Of a stretch of 64,000 nucleotides of DNA, positions 55,767 to 64,000 are shown piece after piece. This stretch comes from Tepidamorphaceae bacterium (GTDB taxonomy: Bacteria; Pseudomonadota; Alphaproteobacteria; Rhizobiales; Tepidamorphaceae): NCBI GenBank assembly GCA_028279445.1, contig JANQNT010000022.1:186001-250000 (forward strand), written 5' to 3'. Position numbers and translations under genes: made by a program. The notes below the pieces were generated by a model. It searched no databases. It was not told where the DNA came from and saw only the letters and a list, made by a program, of their open reading frames with translations. Position 1 is the stretch's first letter. Each line of letters begins with the position of its first letter.

Positions 55767-55819
55767 GGGCGGCCAGGCGTCTCTTCGACAGACATACCCG
55801 GCTTGGTTGGGAAGGTACC

Positions 55820-55842
55820 GCCCGGCGCGGGAGCCGCCGGGC
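55820..55842 (-). promoter_or_regulatory. Stable hairpin downstream of the TPP aptamer
   Basis: GCCCGGCG and CGCCGGGC pair perfectly around 7 bases. No T-run follows on the minus strand, so it is not a canonical terminator. It could be the expression platform or an antiterminator partner. Confidence 0.5.
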
Positions 55843-55846
55843 TCGC

Positions 55847-55940
55847 TTCCGTCCCTTCGCCGGTATGATCCGGATCAGGTTCAAAGGGTTCGGCCGCCGC
55901 TTGCGACCATCTCAGTCCCTGTCGGGACACCCCTCGGAAC
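55847..55940 (-). promoter_or_regulatory. TPP (THI-box) riboswitch
   Basis: On the minus strand the conserved THI-box blocks occur in order: GAGGGGTGTCC, ACTGAGATGG, ACCCTTTGAACCTGATC, then CGGATCATACCGGCGAAGGGA. Outer bases TTCCG and CGGAA close helix P1. It lies about 80 bp upstream of thiX and should switch off thiXY when thiamin pyrophosphate is plentiful. Confidence 0.95.
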
Positions 55941-56017
55941 GGCGAATGCGCGTTAGATTACGGTGCCCGGCGCACAAAGCAAGCGGACGGCTGCATGGCG
56001 GCCACGCGGCGGACCGG

Positions 56018-57493
56018 CTACTGGCTGGGTTCGGGAGCCGGCTCGCCCCCGGTCGGCTGCGCCCATTCGCTGAACGCCTGCGCGAACACGCTTTCCCCTT
56101 CGGGACCCTTGGCCAGCGTGATGATCGCCCGCCGTCCGTTGGTATAGACCACCGGCACGTCGATGAAGGGGCGCGTCGACAGCCCATCGATATTGGTCTG
56201 CGCGTCGATGCCGCCACCCAAAAGCGCCATCAGGAAGATGCCCGGATCGACCTTGACCACCTCGCCGGCGAGCGGACCGCCTTGGGCCTTCGGCGTCGAC
56301 TTGACCAGAAGGCCCGGCACATTGCTGATGCCGCCACCGCCGAACTCCGGCGGCACGGTGAAGATGAAATCGATCGTGTGCGTGGCCGGGAAGGCCGGAT
56401 CGATGTTCTTGTGGATCATCAGCGTCAGGTTGACATTGCGCGACGGGATTTGCGCCTGACCCTCGATGACCGGCAGACCGTTGACGCGCTTCAGGGTCCA
56501 CTTGACGGAGCCCGGCGTCTCGGTGGGCGGCGTTTGCGGCGTGTCGCCTTCTTCCACCAGCAGGGCCTCGATCACCGCGGCAGCCGGCTCGCTGACGGCC
56601 GGCGTATCGGCAGGGGCATCGGCAGGCGTTTCAACCGGTGTCTCGGCAGGAGGATCGGCCGGCGTGTCAGCCGGGGGCTGCTCCGCCTCGGCGACCTCCT
56701 CGCCCTCGGACATGCGCACGTCGACCTTCGGCTCCTCGTTGGCATCCGACCGCACCAGCTCGACCAGCGGCTGGACCGCCTCCTGGATCGTCTCGCGCTG
56801 CCAGTAACCGACGCCGGCAAGGCCGGCGACCACGGCTGCCGTGATGATCCAGCCCCACGGGCTACGCCGCGGCTTGAGCTCGAAGGCGCCCGGTTCCGGC
56901 CAGTCATCACTGTCGGGATCGTCGAGGAAAGCCGGCGGCGTGTCCTCGTCGTCGGCGATCTCGTCCTGGATAGCGACCTCGTCCTGGGTGACGACCTCGT
57001 CCTGGGTGACGACCTCGTCAGCGGCAACCTCATCGGCGATCGCCTCGGCCTGCGGGGCCTCGGACACCGGAAGGTCGTGCGCGGGGTCGAAGGCCGGGTC
57101 CACGGACGCATCGTGCGTCGTACCGACCGGCGGGCGCTCCTCGAAACGCTTACGCAACGGCGAGACGTAGCTGGTTGCCGCCGAAGCCGGTGACGGCGCG
57201 GAAGCCTCATCGGCCGGGGCGGCCGGTTCCTCCGGCATCGCCGGTGCGGCGGGCTGTTCGCGCGGAGTGGCCGGAGCCGCCAACGCGACCTCTTCGCCCT
57301 CCAGCTTGCTTGCCGCCGCACGCAGGCTTTCGCGCATCTGTGCGATCTGTTCGGGCCCGGGCGGTGGCGTGTTCTTCTGCAGTTGCGCCACCAGCGCATG
57401 CTCGGCACGCGCATACAGCGCACGGCGTGCCTCAACGGTATTTGCCTCGAGATTGCCAACCGCGCGGCGGAGAACGGAGTAGAAATCGGTCAT
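56018..57493 (-). CDS. Conserved membrane protein of unknown function upstream of purA
   Basis: The product has 491 residues. Residues 1-65 are helical (MTDFYSVLRRAVGNLEANTVEARRALYARAEHALVAQL), a block I recall as conserved in alphaproteobacteria. Then comes a Pro/Ala/Glu linker containing a QDEVVTQDEV-type tandem repeat, one membrane helix (about 213-232, WGWIITAAVVAGLAGVGYW), a second Pro/Ala/Thr-rich stretch, and a folded C-terminal domain (about 335-480, SVKWTLKRVNGLPVIEGQAQIP...VPVVYTNGRRAIITLAKG). No enzyme motif. It has the same orientation as thiXY but lies upstream of the riboswitch, so it is a separate unit. Confidence 0.82.
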   Translation of the reverse strand: MTDFYSVLRRAVGNLEANTVEARRALYARAEHALVAQLQKNTPPPGPEQIAQMRESLRAAASKLEGEEVALAAPATPREQPAAPAMPEEPAAPADEASAPSPASAATSYVSPLRKRFEERPPVGTTHDASVDPAFDPAHDLPVSEAPQAEAIADEVAADEVVTQDEVVTQDEVAIQDEIADDEDTPPAFLDDPDSDDWPEPGAFELKPRRSPWGWIITAAVVAGLAGVGYWQRETIQEAVQPLVELVRSDANEEPKVDVRMSEGEEVAEAEQPPADTPADPPAETPVETPADAPADTPAVSEPAAAVIEALLVEEGDTPQTPPTETPGSVKWTLKRVNGLPVIEGQAQIPSRNVNLTLMIHKNIDPAFPATHTIDFIFTVPPEFGGGGISNVPGLLVKSTPKAQGGPLAGEVVKVDPGIFLMALLGGGIDAQTNIDGLSTRPFIDVPVVYTNGRRAIITLAKGPEGESVFAQAFSEWAQPTGGEPAPEPSQ

Positions 57494-57582
57494 GGATCGT
57501 TGTGCTGGATGCTACCTGGCTCTGGAATATCCGTCGAATGATGCCGTTTCTCAGCGCCACAAGGAGATATAGAGCGCTTGCC

Positions 57583-57595
57583 TAGGGTCGTGACC

Positions 57596-57598
<3 letters not shown>
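57583..57598. repeat. Short dispersed palindromic motif, copy 4, supplies the purA stop codon
   Basis: TAGGGTCGTGACCCTA, a perfect 7+7 dyad around GT. Its right end (57596-57598) is the TAG stop codon of purA on the minus strand. Confidence 0.65.
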
Positions 57599-58891
<1,293 letters not shown>

Positions 58892-59118
58892 GTGAGCCCC
58901 TGCACCCCCGATTGTCGTGTGAATGGCCCGACTGTTCGCCCGCGAATCCCGCCGTGCCCGAGAAGGCGGCGGACAGTAGCAACATTGACCGGCGAATGCG
59001 ACCAGCAAGGCGCGGTGAGGCATGTGCCGCATGGGAGCCACCCGCACGCCACCCTTTACAGGCCGGCGCAGGCCGGATACGCGCTTGCCATGTCCGTGTT
59101 CCAACCGGCCCGCCCGCG

Positions 59119-60066
59119 ATGAGCGACGACACCCGCCCAGCAGCCGGCGGAGGACTGTTTTCGAACGCTTATCTGCTGCTTGTGCTGACGATGCTGTTCT
59201 GGGGCGGCAACGCGGTCGCCGGCAAGTTCGCCGCCGGCTCCATCCCGCCCCTGACGCTGACATCGCTGCGCTGGATTTTCACCGCGGCGATCCTCTATGT
59301 GCTCGCCAGACCCTATCTCGCCGAGGCCTGGCCGGTGCTCAAGGCGCGCTGGCTCTATCTGTTCGCGGTCGGCACAACCGGCTTCACGATCTTCAACTTC
59401 GCGCTCTACGGCGCGTTGAACTACACCACCGCGATCAACGTCGCCATCGAGCAGTCCGGCATGCCGATGGTGATCATCCTGGCGACGTATCTGATCTACC
59501 GCGAACCGGTCACGCGGCTTCAGATGGCGGGCGTCGCGGTGACCATCCTCGGCGTTCTGGTCACCGCCACCCATGGCGATCTCGGCGCACTGGTGCGCCT
59601 GGAGATGAACGTCGGCGATGCGATCATGATGATCGCCGTCGTCGCCTATGCGGCCTATTCGGTGTCGCTGCGCCACAAGCCAAAGATGCCCTGGCAACCG
59701 TTCATGTTCGCGCTTGCCCTGTCGGGGGCGATCGCATCCCTGCCGGGGCTGGCGCTCGACCTCGTGTCGGGACGGTTGCCGGCAGCGAACTGGGTCACGC
59801 CGACCGTGATGCTCTACGTCATCATCTTCCCGTCGCTGTTGTCGCAGGTCTTCTTCTTGCGCGCGGTGGAACTGATCGGCGCCAACCGGGCCGGCCTGTT
59901 CATCAACCTCGTCCCTGTCTTCGCCACGGCCCTGGCCGTCGCGCTGCTCGGCGAGCAGTTCCGCCCGTATCAGATGCTGGGCCTTGCCATGGTCATCGGC
60001 GGCATTGCCATGGCCGAGCTCTCCGCCCGCCGCAAGCTGGCACGCAGCGAGTTCCCCACCGGCTGA
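59119..60066 (+). CDS. EamA/DMT-family transporter
   Basis: The product has 315 residues with ten membrane helices in two EamA repeats ([37 protein letters not shown]... and [22 protein letters not shown]...[37 protein letters not shown]). These carriers export amino acids or other small metabolites; the substrate is unknown. ATG 59119 is chosen because the family begins there; the frame is open upstream. It is convergent with serA. Confidence 0.92.
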   Translation: MSDDTRPAAGGGLFSNAYLLLVLTMLFWGGNAVAGKFAAGSIPPLTLTSLRWIFTAAILYVLARPYLAEAWPVLKARWLYLFAVGTTGFTIFNFALYGALNYTTAINVAIEQSGMPMVIILATYLIYREPVTRLQMAGVAVTILGVLVTATHGDLGALVRLEMNVGDAIMMIAVVAYAAYSVSLRHKPKMPWQPFMFALALSGAIASLPGLALDLVSGRLPAANWVTPTVMLYVIIFPSLLSQVFFLRAVELIGANRAGLFINLVPVFATALAVALLGEQFRPYQMLGLAMVIGGIAMAELSARRKLARSEFPTG

Positions 60067-60087
60067 ACTCTGTCCGGCAGCGCCCGG

Positions 60088-60128
60088 CGGGTCAGGAAAA
60101 GTGGCTTCCGGTTTTCCGCCCGGACCCG
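60088..60128. repeat. Hyphomicrobiales-type palindromic intergenic repeat, copy B (inverted)
   Basis: CGGGTC (60088-60093) pairs with GACCCG (60123-60128). The core, AGGAAAAGTGG then CCGGTTTTCCGCC, is the reverse complement of copy A at 22476-22522. It sits between the convergent EamA and serA genes, where it can act as a two-way 3' hairpin. Confidence 0.75.
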
Positions 60129-60136
60129 TCCGCCAG

Positions 60137-61741
60137 TTAGAATGCCAACGGCTTGGCCTGCTGCACCATGGGCAGCGCGCGCACCGCACCAAGCACGTCT
60201 TCGGGCACCGCGGCATCCACCGCCACCAGAGAGATGGCATTGCCACCCGGCTCGTCGCGGCCAAGATGGAAGGTGGCGATATTGACGCCGGCATTGGCGA
60301 AGATCGTCCCCAATCCACCGATGACGCCCGGCTTGTCCTCGTTGGTGGTGTAGAGCATATGCGGTGAGAACTCCGCTTCCAGCGCGATGCCCTTGATCTG
60401 GATGATGCGCGGGCGCCCGTCGGAAAACACCGTGCCGGCGACGGAGCGTTCCTGGCGCTCGGTCATCACCGTCAGGCGGATGTAGTTCTCATAGGCGCCA
60501 CGCTGCTCGCGCATCACCTCTTCGACCCGGATGCCGCGTTCGCGCGCCAGGATCGGTGCGGAGACCATGTTGACGTCCTGCAGCAGCGGACGCATCACGC
60601 CGGTGAGCGCGGCGGCCGTCAGCGCCTTCAGGTTCATCTGCGCAACCTCGCCCTCGTATTCCAGCCGCACGCCCTTGATGCCGGATTCGGTGAGCTGGCC
60701 GGCGAAAGACCCGAGTGACTCGGCGAGCTTGACGAAGGGCTTCAGCTTCGGCGCTTCTTCCGCGCTGATCGAGGGCATGTTGAGCGCGTTGGAGACCGCG
60801 CCGGTCAGCAGGTAGTCGGCCATCTGCTCGGCGATCTGCAGCGCCACCTTTTCCTGCGCCTCGCGGGTCGCTGCCCCCAGATGCGGCGTGCAGACGAGGT
60901 TCGGCACGCCGAACAGCGGGTTGTCGTTGGCCGGCTCTTCCGCGAACACGTCCAGCGCCGCACCCGCGACATGGCCCGACTCCAGCGCCTCCTTCAGGGC
61001 GGCCTCGTCGATCAGCCCCCCGCGCGCGCAATTGACGATGCGCACGCCGGGCTTGGTCCGCGCCAGGGTATCGGCGGACAGGATGTTGCGGGTCTGGTCG
61101 GTCAGCGGCGTGTGCAGGCTGATCAGGTCGGCGCGGGCGATCAGCGCGTCGAGCTCCACCTTCTCCACGCCGATCTCGATCGCGCGCTCCTCCGACAGGA
61201 ACGGATCGAAGGCGATCACCTTCATGCGCAGGCCCCGCGCCCGGTCGGCGACGATGGCGCCGATGTTGCCGCAGCCGATCAGCCCCAGCGTCTTGCCGGT
61301 CAGTTCCACGCCCATGAAGCGGTTCTTCTCCCACTTACCCGCCTGGGTGGAGCGGTCGGCCTCCGGAATCTGGCGTGCCAGCGCCATCATCATCGAGATG
61401 GCGTGCTCGGCGGTGGTGATGGAATTGCCGAACGGCGTGTTCATCACGATGATGCCCTTGGCACTGGCGACCGGTACGTCGACGTTATCGACGCCGATAC
61501 CCGCCCGCCCGATGACCTTGAGCCGTTCCACGCCGCGCAGCACGGATTGGGTGAGCTTGGTGGCGGAACGGATGGCGATGCCGTCGTATCCGTCAATCGC
61601 GGCGGTAAGGGCGTCCTTGTCCTTGCCGAGGTTGGGCAGGTAGTCGGCGTCGATGCCACGATCGGTGAAGATGTCGGCGGCGGCGGGCGAAAGCTTGTCG
61701 GAAATGAGCACGCGGGGCGCGTTGTCGGTTTGCGGTGCCAT
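60137..61741 (-). CDS. serA: D-3-phosphoglycerate dehydrogenase
   Basis: The product has 534 residues and catalyses the first step of serine synthesis. The nucleotide-binding GLIGCGNIGAIVADRARGL, the catalytic Arg/Glu/His region (NCARGGLIDEAALKEALESGHVAGAALDVFAEEP and TPHLGAATREAQEK), the intervening domain and the C-terminal ACT domain (KPGVIGGLGTIFANAGVNIATFHLGRDEPGG) make this the long SerA form that can be feedback-regulated. ATG 61741 follows an AGGAGT-like site; the frame is open 41 codons further but without similarity. It is 68 bp downstream of serC on the same strand. Confidence 0.97.
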   Translation of the reverse strand: MAPQTDNAPRVLISDKLSPAAADIFTDRGIDADYLPNLGKDKDALTAAIDGYDGIAIRSATKLTQSVLRGVERLKVIGRAGIGVDNVDVPVASAKGIIVMNTPFGNSITTAEHAISMMMALARQIPEADRSTQAGKWEKNRFMGVELTGKTLGLIGCGNIGAIVADRARGLRMKVIAFDPFLSEERAIEIGVEKVELDALIARADLISLHTPLTDQTRNILSADTLARTKPGVRIVNCARGGLIDEAALKEALESGHVAGAALDVFAEEPANDNPLFGVPNLVCTPHLGAATREAQEKVALQIAEQMADYLLTGAVSNALNMPSISAEEAPKLKPFVKLAESLGSFAGQLTESGIKGVRLEYEGEVAQMNLKALTAAALTGVMRPLLQDVNMVSAPILARERGIRVEEVMREQRGAYENYIRLTVMTERQERSVAGTVFSDGRPRIIQIKGIALEAEFSPHMLYTTNEDKPGVIGGLGTIFANAGVNIATFHLGRDEPGGNAISLVAVDAAVPEDVLGAVRALPMVQQAKPLAF

Positions 61742-61809
61742 GGGTGTGCACTCCTGCAGCGCCGGCGGTTGGCCGGCTGGATGACGTGAAAACGGGAAAG
61801 GCGCCGCAC

Positions 61810-62988
61810 TCAGGCGGCGGATGCGAGATCGGCGATTTCGGCCGCAAAGGCCCAGTCGAGCCACGGCGTCAGCGCTTCAAGATCGGACTTTTCGACGGTC
61901 GCGCCGGCCCAGATCCGCAGGCCCGGTGGCGCATCGCGATAGCTGCCGATGTCGAAAGCGACACCTTCCGCATCGAGCCGTGCCGCGATCGCCTTGGCGA
62001 AGGCGGCTCGCGCATCGGGCGCAAGCGCCGCCACCTGCGGATCGGTGATCGACAGGCACACCGACGTGTTGGAACGCGTGGCCGGGTCCCTGGCAAGGAA
62101 ACCGATCCAGGGGGTGCGACCAACCCAGTCCGCCAGCACGGCAAGATTGGCATCCGCGCGGGCGATTAGCGCATCCAGCCCGCCGAGCGACGTCGCCCAT
62201 TGCAGCGCGTCGAGATAGTCCTCCACGCACAGCATTGAGGGTGTGTTGATGGTCTCGCCAACGAACACGCCCTCGATCAGCTTGCCGCCCTTGGTAAGGC
62301 GGAAGATCTTCGGCAGCGGTCGATCGGGCACGAACGTCTCGAGCCGCTCGACAGCACGCGGGCTGAGGATCAGCATGCCGTGCGCGGCCTCCCCGCCGAG
62401 CACCTTCTGCCAGGAGTAGGTGACGACATCGAGCTTGGCCCAGTCCAGGCGCTGCGCGAAGGCAGCGGAGGTCGCGTCGCAGATGGTCAGCCCGGCGCGG
62501 TCGGCGGCGATCCAGTCCGCGTCGGGCACGCGCACGCCCGACGTGGTGCCGTTCCAGGTGAAAACCACGTCGCGGTCGCGGGCATCGGCCTGCGACAGGT
62601 CCGGCAACTCGCCGTAGGGCGCCTCGATGACCCGGCAGTCGGCGAGCTTGAGCTGCTTGAGCGCGTCGGTCACCCAGCCGGCGCCGAAGCTCTCCCACGC
62701 CAGCATGTCGACGCCGCGCGCGCCGAGCAAATTCCACATCGCCATCTCCACGGCGCCGGTGTCGGACGCCGGCACGATGGCGATGCGATGCGTATCGGGA
62801 ACCTCAAGTACCGCGCGGGTCAGGTCGATGGCCTGGCGCAGCTTGGCCTTGCCGGGCCTGGCGCGGTGCGAACGCCCCAGCAACGCGCCATCGAGCGCGT
62901 GCAACGACCAGCCTGGCCGCTTGGTGCAGGGTCCGGAGGAAAAGCGGGGATTGTCCGGCCGCCTGGCCGGTCGTGTCGGTATGCTCAT
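61810..62988 (-). CDS. serC: Phosphoserine aminotransferase
   Basis: The product is a 392-residue PLP enzyme of the alphaproteobacterial SerC type. It opens with [15 protein letters not shown] and contains [60 protein letters not shown] with the PLP lysine in WQKVLGG. It makes 3-phosphoserine from the SerA product. serC-serA form an operon. The leader region carries a candidate serC RNA element. Confidence 0.96.
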   Translation of the reverse strand: MSIPTRPARRPDNPRFSSGPCTKRPGWSLHALDGALLGRSHRARPGKAKLRQAIDLTRAVLEVPDTHRIAIVPASDTGAVEMAMWNLLGARGVDMLAWESFGAGWVTDALKQLKLADCRVIEAPYGELPDLSQADARDRDVVFTWNGTTSGVRVPDADWIAADRAGLTICDATSAAFAQRLDWAKLDVVTYSWQKVLGGEAAHGMLILSPRAVERLETFVPDRPLPKIFRLTKGGKLIEGVFVGETINTPSMLCVEDYLDALQWATSLGGLDALIARADANLAVLADWVGRTPWIGFLARDPATRSNTSVCLSITDPQVAALAPDARAAFAKAIAARLDAEGVAFDIGSYRDAPPGLRIWAGATVEKSDLEALTPWLDWAFAAEIADLASAA

Positions 62989-63042
62989 GTCATCTACCCT
63001 TCCAGATAGGCGCCCCTCGTTGGGGAGGGGTGTCCCACGGAC
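62989..63042 (-). promoter_or_regulatory. serC motif: Structured serC leader (candidate serC RNA motif)
   Basis: On the minus strand, three small hairpins precede the serC start: GTCC-GTG-GGAC (63042-63032), CCCCTC-N6-GAGGGG (63030-63013) and ATCT-N8-AGAT (63007-62992). The last loop contains the GGAAGG ribosome-binding site. A conserved serC leader RNA is known from alphaproteobacteria; the position and layout fit, but the match to that family is from memory. Confidence 0.5.
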
Positions 63043-63120
63043 GGGGATGACCGATTGCCGTCGTCAGGTCAAGTGCGACCAAAAGAGGATGCCGACAGCA
63101 AGACATGCTCCAGGCAAACC

Positions 63121-63152
63121 AAAAAGGCGCCGCCGGGGAGGCCGGCGACGCC
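63121..63152 (-). terminator. Rho-independent terminator of the outer-membrane protein gene
   Basis: On the minus strand, an 11-base stem GGCGTCGCCGG/CCGGCGGCGCC (one mismatch) with a CCTCC loop is followed by TTTTT, about 60 bp after the stop codon. Confidence 0.88.
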
Positions 63153-63214
63153 AGTTGGGAACGGGGAGGTCGAGGAACTACCGGGAGGAGCCGGGTACCT
63201 CGGTTATGCCGTAT

Positions 63215-64000
63215 TCAGGGTTTGTAGACCGGGGCCGGCAGATCGATGACCTTCGGCTGGTAGAAGTTCCAACGCAGGCCAAGGTGCACGTCGTGGGAGG
63301 TCAGATCCTTGAAGATCATCGGGTTCACGACGGCGTTGGTGCCGGTGTAAGTGATGATGTCGCCGCTCTGCGCATCGCCGAGATGCGTGTAGCGATAGCC
63401 GAAGTCGAGGGTGAGCTGTTCGGTCACCTCGAAGCCGAAGCCGGCGTGCAGCGCCCAGGCGAAATCCCACTTGGAATCGTCCTCGGCATAGGCAACGCCA
63501 CCGCCCGGCACATTGACGTCGGTGAAATTCGAGATCGTGTTGCGCGAAGCACCGACGCCCGCGCCCACATAAGGCGTCATGCCATGCCAGGTGCCCAGAT
63601 CGAAATAGGCGTTGGCGAGCAACAACCATTCCGATTTGGTGCCGCCATATTCGTTGGTGCCGTCCCACACGCCATCCGGCGGAGCGTTGTCGAAACGGTC
63701 AAGCGCATGCAAGGTCGCCTTGCCGCGATACTCGACCGTGCCATCGACGCGCAGCCAGTCGTTGACTTTGTAGCCGATGCCGCCACCGGCCATGGGCGCG
63801 GAATCGAATCCAGGATCGCCAATGAACTCGACCGCACCGGCCGTGGCGAACAGGGCGTTCTCCAGTTCGTCGACATCCTGATTGGTCATGCCGATATAGC
63901 CGCGCAGATACCAGCCGCCACCAACATGGATGGCCGGCGGTTCGGGCGGCGGCGGAAGAAGGTCGGCCGCATGGGCGGAGCCGGTCACTGCCAGACCGGC
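63215..64000 (-). CDS. Outer-membrane beta-barrel protein (Omp25/31-like), 5' end outside window
   Basis: The frame stays open to the right edge; the visible part begins inside the signal peptide (AGLAVTGSAHA, cleavage before ADLLPPPP). The mature protein is an eight-stranded OmpA-like barrel: GGWYLRGYIGMTNQD, GGGIGYKVNDWLRVDGTVEYRG, LLLANAYFDLGTWHGMTPYVGAGVGAS, WDFAWALHAGFGFEVTEQLTLDFGYRYTHLG and SHDVHLGLRWNFY. This is the family of Brucella/Bartonella Omp25/Omp31 and related rhizobial porin-like proteins. The GTG at 63988 is not the real start. Confidence 0.9.
   Translation of the reverse strand, partial: AGLAVTGSAHAADLLPPPPEPPAIHVGGGWYLRGYIGMTNQDVDELENALFATAGAVEFIGDPGFDSAPMAGGGIGYKVNDWLRVDGTVEYRGKATLHALDRFDNAPPDGVWDGTNEYGGTKSEWLLLANAYFDLGTWHGMTPYVGAGVGASRNTISNFTDVNVPGGGVAYAEDDSKWDFAWALHAGFGFEVTEQLTLDFGYRYTHLGDAQSGDIITYTGTNAVVNPMIFKDLTSHDVHLGLRWNFYQPKVIDLPAPVYKP

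Overview
The window is a high-GC alphaproteobacterial chromosome segment, most likely from the Hyphomicrobiales (Rhizobiales). It carries ctrA, sciP and chpT of the CtrA cell-cycle circuit, an eipA (DUF1134) gene, a sit/mur-type metal uptake locus and several palindromic intergenic repeats of a kind common in that order. Its flagellar operon, fliF-fliG-fliH-fliN-flbD followed by flhA, resembles the polar flagellar class II operon of Caulobacter rather than the lateral flagellar cluster of Sinorhizobium. No plasmid, phage or CRISPR signature was seen.

Layout. 1-10 kb: the C-terminal part of an IclR regulator, the threonine-to-glycine operon kbl-methyltransferase-tdh with an XRE/cupin regulator upstream, an FkbM methyltransferase, a TRAP permease pair lacking a local binding protein, a DUF2189 membrane protein and a LysR gene. 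Divergent from the LysR gene is a small secreted-protein gene broken by a 268-bp inverted-repeat element. 10-13 kb: NAD-dependent formate dehydrogenase, tRNA-Met and mnmA. 13-30 kb: flagellar genes (fliK, flgD, fliF-G-H-N, flbD, flhA, fliJ, fliI) with the regulators sciP and ctrA. 30-37 kb: a chemotaxis operon (cheA-W-Y-B-R) and chpT. 37-45 kb: cysQ, msrA, an unknown membrane protein gene of lower GC lying between 130-bp direct repeats, a YHS-domain gene, eipA and a membrane-anchored coiled-coil protein. 44-50 kb: a Fur/Mur regulator, sitABCD and acdS. 50-64 kb: tRNA-Glu, rluD, rpoH, a peroxiredoxin-like gene, a TPP-riboswitch-controlled thiXY pair, purA, a DMT exporter, serA-serC and the start of an outer-membrane barrel gene.

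How it fits together. The flagellar and cell-cycle genes form one visible circuit. A perfect CtrA box lies upstream of flhA and near-perfect ones lie upstream of fliF and sciP. A strong sigma-54 promoter precedes fliK-flgD. A palindrome, CGGCAA-N3-TTGCCG, occurs upstream of that sigma-54 promoter and again just downstream of the flhA CtrA box, with a one-mismatch version at fliF. This is what would be expected if the FlbD protein encoded here activates the later class and represses the earlier one. The ctrA control region holds six GANTC (CcrM) sites in 190 bp.

No wholly new multi-gene system is evident. The observations most worth following are: the element that splits the LysR-divergent gene so cleanly that removing it restores one reading frame; the direct-repeat-bounded unknown gene at 39-41 kb; the shared palindrome linking CtrA and sigma-54 flagellar promoters; and a threonine dehydrogenase that has lost all four structural-zinc cysteines.
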